Shown here piece after piece: positions 43,363 to 52,592 of a stretch of 64,000 nucleotides of DNA (position 1 is the stretch's first letter; every line of letters begins with the position of its first letter). The position numbers were made by a program, and so were the translations under genes. This stretch comes from JANNUT01 sp046331425 (lineage in GTDB: Bacteria > Acidobacteriota > Polarisedimenticolia > J045). Below the pieces are notes generated by a model. The model searched no databases. It saw only the letters and a program-made list of their open reading frames with translations, and was not told where the DNA came from. The stretch is from contig JAXLQU010000018.1 in assembly GCA_046331425.1 (NCBI GenBank), positions 47,537-111,536 of the forward strand. The letters are read 5' to 3'.

Positions 43363-43396
43363 GGCGTGCCGGCCTTCCAGCCTGCACGCCTTTTTT
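43363..43396 (+). terminator. intrinsic terminator of the histone-fold gene
   Basis: GGCGTGC (43363-43369) pairs perfectly with GCACGCC (43384-43390), followed at once by six T. It lies 60 bases after the histone stop and before the CinA-like gene, so the histone gene is a single-gene transcript. Confidence 0.85.
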
Positions 43397-43434
43397 CGTT
43401 TCTTGCGTTACGACCACACCTGCTGCAGGGAGCC

Positions 43435-44145
43435 ATGAGCGCAACGGCAGCCATCGTATTGATCGGCAACGAACTGCTCAGCGGGCGAGTCCAGGACTGC
43501 AACTTGGGGTTTCTGGCCCGCGAGTTGTGGCAGCTTGGCGTGTCGGTGCGCCGCGCGAGTGTGGTGCGCGACGATATCGAAGAGTTAGCTCACGAACTGC
43601 GCAGTTTTTCGGCCTCTTACGATTGGGTCTTCACCACCGGTGGTATCGGACCGACCCACGACGACATCACCATCGCCGGTGTCGCGCGCGCGTTCGACAT
43701 GCCGATCACCGAGAGTCCCGAGTTGGCAGCGCGACTGCGCAGCCACTTTGGTGACGCAGTCACGGAAGCTCACCTTCGAATGGCGTTGGTGCCCGAAGGC
43801 GCCGTCTTGGAGTACGACGAGACCGGTCACAGTTGGCCCACGGTGCGCGTCTGCAATGTCTATATCTTTCCGGGAATCCCCGAAATTCTGCAGCGCAAGT
43901 TCGCCGCACTGTCGCAGCGATTTCGACAAGCGCCGTTTCACCGCCGGCTGCTGAGCTTGGTTTCGGACGAACCGAGTTTGGTACCGCTGCTCGATCGTGT
44001 GAGCGCTAGCTATCGCGATGTTCAGATCGGCTCCTATCCGGTGGGGCGCACGGTGGTCTTGAGCTTCGAAGGGCACGACCATCAGCGAGTCGACGCCGCG
44101 GCCGACGAGGTTGATCGCCTCACCGCCGGAATCCCGCGTTCCTAG
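43435..44145 (+). CDS. CinA/MoaB-type molybdopterin-binding domain protein
   Basis: Predicted 236 aa from ATG 43435 (AGGGAG just upstream). The domain signature reads VLIGNELLSGRVQDCN and VFTTGGIGPTHDDIT, followed by FPGIPEIL. This is the N-terminal domain of CinA proteins without their C-terminal amidohydrolase, as in stand-alone FADS- or MPT-binding enzymes. Role: nucleotide-cofactor repair or salvage; not specified. Confidence 0.85.
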   Translation: MSATAAIVLIGNELLSGRVQDCNLGFLARELWQLGVSVRRASVVRDDIEELAHELRSFSASYDWVFTTGGIGPTHDDITIAGVARAFDMPITESPELAARLRSHFGDAVTEAHLRMALVPEGAVLEYDETGHSWPTVRVCNVYIFPGIPEILQRKFAALSQRFRQAPFHRRLLSLVSDEPSLVPLLDRVSASYRDVQIGSYPVGRTVVLSFEGHDHQRVDAAADEVDRLTAGIPRS

Positions 44146-44210
44146 CGGGCTTACAAGGCCGTGCTTGCCAGCTTGCCGAGTGCACCACGAGAGCCAAGAT
44201 TCTCTCAGCG

Positions 44211-44744
44211 ATGAGCCAAAGACCTCCCATGTCCTCGCGGCCCCCCGGTCCGCAAAGCGCGACCGAGCGTTGGTTCAATGTTGGCGTCGAGTTAGCGCGG
44301 AACGGACGCTATACCCAAGCACTCGAACCGCTCGAGCAGGCAATGGCCTACTCGATCAACGAACCGGCCTCCAGTGCCTACGCGCGCCCGCTGCGCTCGT
44401 ACTTCGGTTTGGCAGTCGCTCTGGGGCGTGGCGACATCGTGCGCGGCCGCAAGTTGTGCGAAGAGGCGATCTCGGATGGCACGCTCGACGTCGAGTTGTA
44501 CGTCAATCTCGCACGCGTTTATCTGAAAGCGAATCGCAAAGACCTGGCGATCGAAGCGATCGACACCGCACGTGCGATCGACCCGGACCATCTGGTCGTC
44601 AATGGGCTGTTCAAACAGCTCGGCGAACGAAGGTCGCCGGTGTTCACGTTCTTGGACCGCAGTCACCCCATCAATGTGGTGGCAGGCAAGCTACGTCATC
44701 GTTGGGCGTCCGCACCTCAGCTGCTGAACTCGCCTCAGCGCTAG
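44211..44744 (+). CDS. TPR-containing protein
   Basis: Predicted 177 aa. N-terminal Pro/Ser-rich tail, then TPR-like repeats: ERWFNVGVELARNGRYTQALEPLEQAMAY (about 20-48), EAISDGTLDVELYVNLARVYLKANRKDLAIE (about 84-115). The C-terminus mentions LDRSHPINVVAGKLRHRWA, seen after TPRs in similar hypothetical proteins. Function unknown; probably cytoplasmic. Convergent with the rhodanese gene, 7 bases apart. Confidence 0.7.
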   Translation: MSQRPPMSSRPPGPQSATERWFNVGVELARNGRYTQALEPLEQAMAYSINEPASSAYARPLRSYFGLAVALGRGDIVRGRKLCEEAISDGTLDVELYVNLARVYLKANRKDLAIEAIDTARAIDPDHLVVNGLFKQLGERRSPVFTFLDRSHPINVVAGKLRHRWASAPQLLNSPQR

Positions 44745-44751
44745 CGATACG

Positions 44752-45216
44752 CTAGACGATGCGTGGCCGGTTCACGGCTTCGGTGGTCGCCCAATCGACG
44801 CGCGTGGAGTGATGCTTTTCTGCAGTCGCTCCTTCGTGTGAATCGGCCGAAGATCCCGCCGAGCCGCCCGACTCAACCGCAAATCCGGCGGCGCGGTAGG
44901 CAGCAAACCCGCCTGCAATGAAACGCACGCGCCGAAACCAGCGGTGAGCCAACTCCGCCGCCGTCTCCCTCGCGAGGCCTTCGGTCGCACCGTCGTCGTC
45001 GATCAAAATCACCAACTCTCCAGTCGAGGCCCGCTGCGGAATCCAACGCTCCGCTTGCGAGTGAGGAGTGTGGCGCGAACCCGGGATGTGCGCGGTTAGA
45101 AATGCGTCGGCGGCCCGCATATCGAACAGTCGCACCGTACCGCCCGGGACTTCGGGGTCGGTGAGCCCGGCGCGCACCAGAGTTTCCAGGTCTTGCGGCG
45201 AAATCGATCGGATCAT
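44752..45216 (-). CDS. rhodanese-like protein lacking the active-site cysteine
   Basis: Predicted 154 aa. Rhodanese fold: SPQDLETLVRAG, LFDMRAADAFLTAHIPGS, LVILIDDDGATEGLARETAA. The catalytic loop that should start with Cys has Asp (DDDGAT), so no sulfurtransfer is expected. It overlaps the ETF-alpha stop as ATGA and therefore is co-expressed with the electron-transfer flavoprotein, possibly as a binding or regulatory module. Acidic/His-rich tail. Confidence 0.75.
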   Translation of the reverse strand: MIRSISPQDLETLVRAGLTDPEVPGGTVRLFDMRAADAFLTAHIPGSRHTPHSQAERWIPQRASTGELVILIDDDGATEGLARETAAELAHRWFRRVRFIAGGFAAYRAAGFAVESGGSAGSSADSHEGATAEKHHSTRVDWATTEAVNRPRIV

Positions 45217-46205
45217 GCGCCCTTGGCCTCCTCGACCGCCTTGATCAGGGCGGGAACGAGCTCGTTGAGATCGCCCACGATGCCATAGGTCGCTTCATTG
45301 AAGATCGGTGCTTGTGGATCCTTGTTGATGGCGACCACGGTTCCCGCGCCTCGCATGCCGACGCAGTGTTGAATCGCGCCGGAGATTCCCAGCGCGACAT
45401 ACAGACGCGGCGCCACCACCTGGCCAGAGGAACCGATCTGATGCTCGTGGGGCAACCACTCACTATCGACCACCGGGCGCGACGCACCGACCGCGGCTCC
45501 GAGCGTGTTGGCCAAGCCGAAGACCAGCGCGTGGAATTTTTCCTTGCTGCCCAGACCGCGGCCGCCGGCCACGATCACACCGGCACTGGAGAGATCGACG
45601 GTTTTTGTTCCGGCCGCGCGAATCTCGCTAACCTTTCGGCGCAACTTCGCCGCATCGATCGCCGCGCTCTGCTTTTCGACGCTTCCGTTATGAGCGGCCG
45701 GCAGCCCGTCGACGGTAAACGCGCCCGACTGCAGTGTCGCGAAGTGTGGCGCCGGTCCATTGTCAACCGTGCGCGCTACCAGCTTGGCATCGTAGGGCTG
45801 GCGCAAGAACACCGGCTTCGGCCCCTCCAGTTCGATCGCGACGCAGTCGGAGATCACGGGAGCATTGAAGCTTGCCGCCACCAGCGGGAGCATGTCCTGT
45901 GCCTGATACGTATGGCTCATCAAGACCCAATCGGGTTGAAGGCTACTTATCACGCTCGCGAGCGTCTGCTTGTAGGCGTCCGGTGTGAACGCCGCCAACT
46001 GCGCGTGCTCGAGTTGGTGAACCACATCGGCACCGCGCTGTGCAACCTCGCCGGCCAAGGCATCGACGCCTTCACCCAATAGCGCCGCGACCGTACGGCC
46101 GCCGGTCTTGGCCGCCAATTGGCGCGCAGCGCCCAGGGCCTCGAAGCTGCCGCGGCGGATCTTGCCGTCTTCGTGTTCGATCACAACCAAGATGTCGTTG
46201 CTCAT
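45213..46205 (-). CDS. etfA: electron transfer flavoprotein alpha subunit
   Basis: Predicted 330 aa. The C-terminal FAD domain is recognisable: VIVAGGRGLGSKEKF, GAAVGASRPVVDSEWLPHEHQIG, SGQVVAPRLYVALGISGAIQH and VAINKDPQAPIF. It pairs with ETF-beta to carry electrons from acyl-CoA dehydrogenases to the respiratory chain. ATG at 46205, with GGAGAG upstream; 16 bases after etfB. Confidence 0.93.
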   Translation of the reverse strand: MSNDILVVIEHEDGKIRRGSFEALGAARQLAAKTGGRTVAALLGEGVDALAGEVAQRGADVVHQLEHAQLAAFTPDAYKQTLASVISSLQPDWVLMSHTYQAQDMLPLVAASFNAPVISDCVAIELEGPKPVFLRQPYDAKLVARTVDNGPAPHFATLQSGAFTVDGLPAAHNGSVEKQSAAIDAAKLRRKVSEIRAAGTKTVDLSSAGVIVAGGRGLGSKEKFHALVFGLANTLGAAVGASRPVVDSEWLPHEHQIGSSGQVVAPRLYVALGISGAIQHCVGMRGAGTVVAINKDPQAPIFNEATYGIVGDLNELVPALIKAVEEAKGA

Positions 46206-46221
46206 CGTCGATCTCTCCGCT

Positions 46222-47016
46222 TCACAGCACCTTGGCTTCACGCCGCAATTTGTCGACCAGACTGCGCGCCGCCGTCTCGGCATTTCCGCCGATGATCTCG
46301 CACTGACTCTTCTTGACCGGAGGTGACAGCTCTAGCACCTGCAAGCGGCTGCCGTTTCTTCCGACCTGTTCGAGCGACAATCCCAACTCGCGCAATGTTG
46401 GTTGAGATACAGGTTTCTTCTTGGCGGCCATGATTCCCTTGAGCGAGGTGTAGCGAACTTCGGAGATCCCGCTCTGGATCGAAAGCACCGCCGGCAGCGT
46501 TACATGCGACAGCTCTTGGCGAGCCGCTTCCAACTCGCGAACCACTTTGATTCCGGTGCCGTCGAGTTCGACACCCATGGTCAGGAACACTGCAGGCCAA
46601 TCGAGCAACCCGGCCAACAGAATCGGTGTCTCGCCGTAGCCCGAGTCATCGGATCGAGTGCCACACAAAACCAACTGAAACTCTTCCGACTTCGCAACCG
46701 CCGCCAATGTGTGCGCTACCGCCAGCGGATCGGCGACTTGAAAATCGGGCTCGACCAAGTGGATCCCGCGGTCGGCACCTTTCGCGAGCGCCGTGTTGAT
46801 CGCTTTGCGCGCGCGCTCCGGTCCGAGTGTGCAGACCACCACCTCGGTCGGCTCGCTGCGCGACTCTTTGATCCGCAGCGCCGTCTCGACCGCATAGTCG
46901 TCGGACTCGTTGATCTCCCAATTCAGATCGGTTTCTACGATCCCAGTGCGTGAGGCGTCGAGCGCGAGCTTCGAGTCCTTGTCCGGGACCTGCTTGATAC
47001 AGACCAGGATCTTCAT
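46222..47016 (-). CDS. etfB: electron transfer flavoprotein beta subunit
   Basis: Predicted 264 aa. Family opening MKILVCIKQVPD, then INESDDYAVETALRIKE, ALAKGADRGIHL and the ETF-beta signature VEVDLPAVLSIQ-like LSHVTLPAVLSIQSGISEVRYTS (abridged). It forms the AMP-binding half of ETF. First gene of the etfB-etfA-rhodanese operon. Confidence 0.93.
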   Translation of the reverse strand: MKILVCIKQVPDKDSKLALDASRTGIVETDLNWEINESDDYAVETALRIKESRSEPTEVVVCTLGPERARKAINTALAKGADRGIHLVEPDFQVADPLAVAHTLAAVAKSEEFQLVLCGTRSDDSGYGETPILLAGLLDWPAVFLTMGVELDGTGIKVVRELEAARQELSHVTLPAVLSIQSGISEVRYTSLKGIMAAKKKPVSQPTLRELGLSLEQVGRNGSRLQVLELSPPVKKSQCEIIGGNAETAARSLVDKLRREAKVL

Positions 47017-47171
47017 CGACTATCCATCCCTGCCCCGGCCGGCCCTTTGACAGAGCCCTCCGGACGGCGGCTAACTAGTTGTTTGCGGGGCGAGAGGTTA
47101 CCCGCAATCGTGCCCACCCGCATCCGGCGAAAAACACGCGGGGGGGCGCCTTCTCGTCAGTTGGAGGGTCT

Positions 47172-47891
47172 ATGTCGCTCGGTGGATCCACACAGGTCCG
47201 ATGGATCGGTCACGGTACTTTCGAGTTTCTGATGCCCGGCGGTGAGGTGGTGCTGCTCGACCCTTGGTTGGAGGGAAATCCGAGCTGCAGTTTCGCGGAC
47301 AAAAACCCTCGTCGTGTCGACGTGATTCTCGTGACACACGGCCATAGCGATCACGTTGGCGATGTCGTGCGGCTTGCCAAGCAGCACCGGGCCAAAGTGG
47401 TTTGCATCTACGACATCTGTACATGGTTGACCAAACAGGGCGTCGACGGCGCACAACTGGTCGGCATGAACAAGGGAGGCAGCACCGAAGTCATTCCCGG
47501 CTTTTCCTTGACCATGGTGCGCGCCGAGCATTCTTCTGGGATCGACGACGGGAGCGGCAGGCTGGTCTACATGGGTGAGCCGGTCGGCTACATCCTGCGA
47601 TTTGCAGGCACCCCCACGATCTACGCGTCGGGCGATACGGCGGTCTTCATGGACATGCAGCTATTCGGCGAGATGTACCAACCGCACACGGCGATCCTGC
47701 CGATCGGCGGGTTTTTCACGATGGATCCGCCCGCAGCGGCGCGCGCAGCCAGGATGCTCAAGGTCAGGAACGTGATTCCTGGCCATTGCAGTACGTTCCC
47801 GCTGTTGTCCGGTACGCCGGAACAGTTGCAGCAAGCGCTGGGCAGCGATGTCGCGGTGCTCGCCGTCAAACCGGGAGCCGTCATTGCTTGA
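47172..47891 (+). CDS. metallo-beta-lactamase-fold hydrolase (UPF0173 type)
   Basis: Predicted 239 aa from ATG 47172 with GGAGGG upstream. Metal motif THGHSDHVGD, preceded by WIGHGTFEF and LLDPWLEGNP; later RAEHSS, YASGDTAVF and VIPGHCSTFPLL. UPF0173 proteins are presumed Zn hydrolases of unknown substrate. Confidence 0.88.
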   Translation: MSLGGSTQVRWIGHGTFEFLMPGGEVVLLDPWLEGNPSCSFADKNPRRVDVILVTHGHSDHVGDVVRLAKQHRAKVVCIYDICTWLTKQGVDGAQLVGMNKGGSTEVIPGFSLTMVRAEHSSGIDDGSGRLVYMGEPVGYILRFAGTPTIYASGDTAVFMDMQLFGEMYQPHTAILPIGGFFTMDPPAAARAARMLKVRNVIPGHCSTFPLLSGTPEQLQQALGSDVAVLAVKPGAVIA

Positions 47892-47942
47892 CCTCGTTGC
47901 CTGATACTCTTCGTCGAATCCGATCTGAAAAGGGGGAACCAT

Positions 47943-48893
47943 ATGCGACGCGTCGCCTCGATCTTCGTACTCATCGTGCTGGCATTTGGAATGTCGTTCG
48001 CACAGGAAGAACCGGCGAATCAATCGGCCGACAGCGGCCTGTCGTCGATTGCCTGGACCTCCGGACCGAGCGTCGGAAAGCTCGGCGAGATGGCAACGAT
48101 CAACGTCCCTGAAGGATTCGTCTTCGCTGACGGTGAAGGAACGCGAACGTTTCTCAAGCTCTCCCAAAATCCGTCCAGCGGCAAAGAACTCGGAATGCTG
48201 TTGGCGGCGCGCGACACCGGCGGCCCGCGATACTTCGTCATCTTCGAATTCGATGATGTGGGTTATGTCAAAGACGATGAACGGGACGAGCTCAACGCCG
48301 ACGGCACGCTGGCGACACTGCGCGAGGGGCTCGTTTCAGGCAACGAGTATCGCAAGCAGCAAGGTTGGGACACGCTCGAACTCGTCGGCTGGGAAAAGCC
48401 GCCGTTTTACGACGTCAAGACGAACAATCTCACGTGGGCCACACGCATCCGCGGCAGCCGTGGCGGCGAATCGGTGAATTGGTCGACGCGGCTTCTGGGT
48501 CGACGCGGTGTCATGAATGTCGATCTGGTCATCGACCCAACCAACTTGAACGCCGCGCTCCCTGAATTCGAATCGACACTCGGCAGCTTCGACTACACCG
48601 CAGGGCATCGCTATCGCGAGTGGTCGAAGGGGGACAAGGTTGCGGCCTTCGGCTTGGGAGCGCTGATGGTGGGTGGTGCCGGAGCCGTAGCGGCCAAACT
48701 TGGGTTACTCGGGAAGTTCTGGAAGTTGATTCTGATCGGCTGGAAATGGATCGCGATCGCTGCTGTCGGGTCGCTGGGAGCGTTGCGCCGATTCATCACC
48801 GGCCTTCGTCGGCGGGATGACTCTGCCAACGACAACACACCACCACCGCCGTTGCCACCAGCGCCGCCTGTTTCCTCCGAGCCGATCGGTTAG
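47943..48893 (+). CDS. DUF2167 membrane protein
   Basis: Predicted 316 aa. Signal peptide to about residue 21. The DUF2167 core (about 45-225) reads ATINVPEGFVFADGEGTRTFLKL, FDDVGYVKDDERDELNADG and LVGWEKPPFYDVKTNNLTWA in pieces; two to three TM helices (about 235-285) and a Pro-rich tail follow. DUF2167 proteins are envelope proteins of unknown role. The next gene starts 3 bases later. Confidence 0.82.
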   Translation: MRRVASIFVLIVLAFGMSFAQEEPANQSADSGLSSIAWTSGPSVGKLGEMATINVPEGFVFADGEGTRTFLKLSQNPSSGKELGMLLAARDTGGPRYFVIFEFDDVGYVKDDERDELNADGTLATLREGLVSGNEYRKQQGWDTLELVGWEKPPFYDVKTNNLTWATRIRGSRGGESVNWSTRLLGRRGVMNVDLVIDPTNLNAALPEFESTLGSFDYTAGHRYREWSKGDKVAAFGLGALMVGGAGAVAAKLGLLGKFWKLILIGWKWIAIAAVGSLGALRRFITGLRRRDDSANDNTPPPPLPPAPPVSSEPIG

Positions 48894-48896
48894 CCG

Positions 48897-49739
48897 ATGC
48901 GCGAGATCGCACCGCTGTATGCGGTGCTGGTAGTGCTGTTGTTGGTGGAGAGCCTGGTTTGGGTCAAGAGCGGCCGGCAGCTCGTCTTTCGCTGGTGGCG
49001 TGGGCGGGATCGGTTGGTCGACGGTGCCGACCTAGTGGGCAATCAACATGGAGGCTTCGCACTGCTCGTGCCGTGGCTTTGGCGCGGCGAAGCGTTCTTG
49101 TGTGGCGGCGTCGATGCCGAGGTCAGCGCCAATGTCGCGCGCGGGCCGCAGTTGTTGCGTGAGGAGGTAACGCGCGCGCGCCTCGTGCTTGGACCGCTGC
49201 GCGTTGCCTGCGCACTCGAGTGGTTGGTGTTGTTCGGAGTGTTCCCTGCATTGGTTGCGTGGTTTGGCTTGGCAGCCTGCTGGCCGGCGCTGCTGGCGAT
49301 GCTTGCCATTGCACAGGTCTTGACGTTGGTGCTGGCATGGCGCGCGCATCGCATTCTTTATCCGCAGGCACGCGCCGCTCGTTGGGGACTCGCAGCGCGC
49401 TTGGCCGCATCGCCGCCGGCCGCAGTGCGGGCCGCCGACGCACTCTCGTTGCCGCTCTTCCAACAGGAACACGCGATCGCGGTTGCGCTGGCGGTCGGTG
49501 CACGACACGCCGCCATCGATCCGGCGCGACGCGCTCTCGTCGACGCGCGTCAACGCTCGGTCGAGCCGCCGCTGCGCCGACTTTTCGAGGCCTGGGAGTT
49601 GGATGTGGATGCGTTACTTCGTCCGCCGGCGAAAGAGTATGAGGGGTGCGTCGTGTACTGCCCGCGGTGCCTCACGCAGTACGTCGAGCCGGTGACGACT
49701 TGCGTCAATTGCCCCACGGTGGCACCGCTCTCGCTCTAG
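48897..49739 (+). CDS. membrane protein with C-terminal zinc ribbon
   Basis: Predicted 280 aa. TM helix at the N-terminus (about 5-22), a helix pair around 105-150, and a C-terminal CxxC-CxxC ribbon (YCPRCLTQYVEPVTTCVNCP). The rest is Arg/Ala-rich and unassigned. Together with the DUF2167 gene immediately upstream it probably forms a two-gene operon. No function recognised. Confidence 0.6.
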   Translation: MREIAPLYAVLVVLLLVESLVWVKSGRQLVFRWWRGRDRLVDGADLVGNQHGGFALLVPWLWRGEAFLCGGVDAEVSANVARGPQLLREEVTRARLVLGPLRVACALEWLVLFGVFPALVAWFGLAACWPALLAMLAIAQVLTLVLAWRAHRILYPQARAARWGLAARLAASPPAAVRAADALSLPLFQQEHAIAVALAVGARHAAIDPARRALVDARQRSVEPPLRRLFEAWELDVDALLRPPAKEYEGCVVYCPRCLTQYVEPVTTCVNCPTVAPLSL

Positions 49740-49808
49740 TTTCGGTGCTCTTTCGTTCGCGCATCGAGGTTGCGAGTTGCCTTGCGAGCGGTATGTGGTC
49801 GAACGGCG

Positions 49809-50429
49809 CTACGGTCGATCGACCCGTCGCCGTCCAACGTACGGCTGATACCAGCTTTCGCCGAGTCGTGCGACGGCTCGCAGCTTTTCTGCATCGACCA
49901 GCCCGCGCTCACTCAGCACACGGTCGAGCGCGTGCACTAGCACGACCTCGCCAAACACCACCATCGCGCCGCCGATCTGCTGCTTGCTGTGCAGCACGCA
50001 TTCGATGTTGACCGGCGATTCCAACAAGCACGGCGCATTCACACGCTCACCCGGAAACGAATGCAACCCCAGGGCGGCGAACTCACTGTGTCCTGCCGGA
50101 AACTCGGCGGCCGATCGAACCATCACCTCGGTCAGCTCATCGGGAACCAGATTCACGACAAACGCGCCGGTGGCCTCGATGTTCGAGAGCGTGTCTTTCG
50201 GCTCGGGTAGCTTTGCTTTGTGCGTGCCGATCGAGATCATCACCACCGGTGGTGCCTCGCTGACGGCCTGGAAGAACGAAAACGGCGCGAGATTCTCGTC
50301 GCCCGCGGCTGAACGAGTGCTGATCCAGGCGATCGGTCGTGGAACGACCAACGATGTCATCAGGTGATAAGCGGAGAAACCGGGTCGCGGATCGAGCGTA
50401 ATGGTGCGTCGCGAGTTTTCCTGACTCAT
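49809..50429 (-). CDS. FMN-binding flavin reductase-like protein
   Basis: Predicted 206 aa. Flavin reductase (RutF/flavoredoxin) fold: YHLMTSLVVPRPIAWISTRS, NLAPFSFFQAVSEAPPVVMIS and DTLSNIEATGAFVVNLV (read in pieces). It probably reduces or binds FMN. ATG overlaps the SirB1-like stop (ATGA), same operon. Confidence 0.85.
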   Translation of the reverse strand: MSQENSRRTITLDPRPGFSAYHLMTSLVVPRPIAWISTRSAAGDENLAPFSFFQAVSEAPPVVMISIGTHKAKLPEPKDTLSNIEATGAFVVNLVPDELTEVMVRSAAEFPAGHSEFAALGLHSFPGERVNAPCLLESPVNIECVLHSKQQIGGAMVVFGEVVLVHALDRVLSERGLVDAEKLRAVARLGESWYQPYVGRRRVDRP

Positions 50430-51256
50430 GGCCCGAGGCTAGCACGCGCCTCGAGTAGGAGCACTCGCACCGCTTCGGCATCCTCGCCGCGCGGGTTGTG
50501 GTGCAGGTAGCTTTCGAAAGCCGAGATCGCTTCCGGCAAACGCCCCATCAAGTAATAGAGGCGCCCCTGATCGCGAATCTCACGCGGATCGTCGGGGCGG
50601 ATCGTGAGCAGCATGCGCACCGTCAGCAGCGCACGTTCATGGGCACCGGCGCGCCAATAGATCGATTTCAGATGCGCCACCAAACGCGCCAGCATCTGTG
50701 CGTTGGTCAGTGGGCGCAGGAACGCTTCGCGAAACTCGATCCGCCGCCCGGTTGCGGATGAAACCAGTTCCTTGCACTGCTCGATCGAGACCGGTTTGCC
50801 GCCGGCTTGCGGATCGAACAGGAAGAACTGATCGCCGTGGTCTTGTCGCAGCAGGTACCGGCCCGGCAGTGAGACGCCGCTGAAGCGCAAGCCGGCCCGC
50901 CGCGCCGTCTCCACAAACAAGATCGACAGCAAATTGGGCGTTCCGACCCGCGTGCGAAGCATCACATCGAGCATCGCCATGTCGGGCGCTTCTTCCGCGT
51001 CGGTGCATCCGCGGTAACCCTTCTCCAAGAACAGCACGCGCGACACCGCGGCGGCTGCGAATCGCGGATGGGTTGCATCGCCGAGTTGATTGCGAGCCGC
51101 CTTGCCCAGCGCTTCGAGTTGGGAGCGGGCCATCTCCACATCGCAGTCCGGTGTCTCGACATGTGCCACCGCCAACGCTCCGTCGGCCAGACTCCACGCC
51201 CCTTCCGGCTGCGAGAGCAGGTCGGCGAGCAAGTCGATGGCGCGCGGCGTGGGCAT
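50426..51256 (-). CDS. SirB1-like transglutaminase-fold/TPR protein
   Basis: Predicted 276 aa. The SirB1 core reads MAMLDVMLRTRVGTPNLLSILFVETARRAGLRFSGVSLPG across about 95-135, followed by a C-terminal TPR pair (LKSIYWRAGAHERALLTVRMLL, GRLPEAISAFESYL). In relatives a Cys-His pair is degenerate. Chosen ATG at 51256. It precedes the flavin reductase gene in the operon. Confidence 0.8.
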   Translation of the reverse strand: MPTPRAIDLLADLLSQPEGAWSLADGALAVAHVETPDCDVEMARSQLEALGKAARNQLGDATHPRFAAAAVSRVLFLEKGYRGCTDAEEAPDMAMLDVMLRTRVGTPNLLSILFVETARRAGLRFSGVSLPGRYLLRQDHGDQFFLFDPQAGGKPVSIEQCKELVSSATGRRIEFREAFLRPLTNAQMLARLVAHLKSIYWRAGAHERALLTVRMLLTIRPDDPREIRDQGRLYYLMGRLPEAISAFESYLHHNPRGEDAEAVRVLLLEARASLGP

Positions 51257-51330
51257 TGCTTCGGTAGGCTCCTTTGCCTCGGAATCTAGGTCGCGTTTAG
51301 CGGCGGTTCCAGGGGCTTGGAAATGCCCGC

Positions 51331-51352
51331 CTCGCACCGTTTCTGGTGCGAG
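51331..51352. other. inverted repeat in a divergent intergenic region
   Basis: CTCGCACC (51331-51338) and GGTGCGAG (51345-51352) are perfect complements with a 6-base loop, between the SirB1-like and MFS starts. It may be an operator for either gene; no T-run, so not a terminator. Confidence 0.35.
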
Positions 51353-51421
51353 ACCAAGCGCCCCGCGCGAGCCGCGGGCTAAGATCCCACACCCTCTCAG
51401 CAGGCGCCATCCACAGGCGGA

Positions 51422-52546
51422 GTGTTGATCGTTCTGTCGCTTTTGTACGCACTTTTTTTCGCGGCCCTCGGTGCCTTCGTACCTTGGATGCCGCCGCTAT
51501 TGGCCGAACGCGGTTTTTCGGCCGGCGCCATCGGCAGCACGCTGGCGATCGGTGCCTGCGCACGAATCGTGCTGGCTCCGGTGTATGGAAGATTGGCCGA
51601 TCGGACGCACGACCCGCGGCGATTGTTGGTGATGGTTGCCGGCATCGCGGCGCTGGCGGTGGCCTCGACTGCGCTGCTGGACAACCGCGCAGCGATCGTT
51701 GCCGCGCTGGTGATCCACGCGATTGCAGTGGTCCCGGTGTTGCCGATGGCCGAGGCAGCCACACTGGCCCATCTCGGTGAACGCTCCGATGCGTATGGGC
51801 GAGTTCGTCTGTGGGGTTCGATCGGCTTCATCCTCACCGCTGCCGGCGGCGCACCGCTGTTTCGAGATGGTGGGTTGCAGTGGGTTCCGATTCTGGTCGC
51901 TGGATGCTGGTTGGCGATTGCCGCACTCGCGATTGCGTTGCCGCTAGCCACGGCTCGCGATCTTCAGCAAGCAGATACGCGCGAAGCAGACGCGGCGTTG
52001 CTCCCGTGGCGTGCGTTGACACCGGTGCTGTTGGCGGCCGGGCTGGGCGCCGCGAGCAACGGTCCTTACTACGCGCTGTTCACGCTGCAGATGAACGCGC
52101 GTGGTGTCGATCAGATCGCGACCGGTTTGCTCTGGGCCTGGGGTGTGATCGCCGAGATTGCGTTGATGGCTGCGGCGCCAGCACTGCTTGCCAGGATGCG
52201 GCTCGCAACCGCGTTGCGCTGGGCGCTGCTGTTGTCGTGTGCGCGTTGGTTGCTGTACGCGTCTCAACCCGCGCTAATCTGGATCGTGGCGGGACAAGCG
52301 TTGCATGCCGCCTCCTTCGGGTTGGTGCATGTTGCTTCGGTGCAACTCGTGGGATCGCTGACACCAGGTGCGCGACGCAACAGCGGGCAGGCCTGGTTGT
52401 CGGTGGCGACCGGCGGTTTGGGAAGCGTGATTGGATTGCTCTTTGCGGGTCAACTTGCCGGCTGGAATCTGCAAACCTGGCCGTACGTTGGTGCTGCCGT
52501 ATTGGCCTCACTGGGCCTTGCGTGCGCAATGCGAATCGAGCGCTGA
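51422..52546 (+). CDS. MFS transporter (MFS_1-like, 3-phenylpropionate/HcaT type)
   Basis: Predicted 374 aa from a GTG at 51422. About 11-12 TM helices; the opening LSLLYALFFAALGAFVPWMPPLLAERGFS and LAPVYGRLADRTHDPRR are typical of the MFS_1-like/HcaT family. Substrate unknown; followed 46 bases later by an SDR gene, possibly co-transcribed. Confidence 0.85.
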   Translation: MLIVLSLLYALFFAALGAFVPWMPPLLAERGFSAGAIGSTLAIGACARIVLAPVYGRLADRTHDPRRLLVMVAGIAALAVASTALLDNRAAIVAALVIHAIAVVPVLPMAEAATLAHLGERSDAYGRVRLWGSIGFILTAAGGAPLFRDGGLQWVPILVAGCWLAIAALAIALPLATARDLQQADTREADAALLPWRALTPVLLAAGLGAASNGPYYALFTLQMNARGVDQIATGLLWAWGVIAEIALMAAAPALLARMRLATALRWALLLSCARWLLYASQPALIWIVAGQALHAASFGLVHVASVQLVGSLTPGARRNSGQAWLSVATGGLGSVIGLLFAGQLAGWNLQTWPYVGAAVLASLGLACAMRIER

Positions 52547-52592
52547 CAGCCGATCGTGTATCGTGCGGCGCACGACAGAGGAGATCGCCCCC

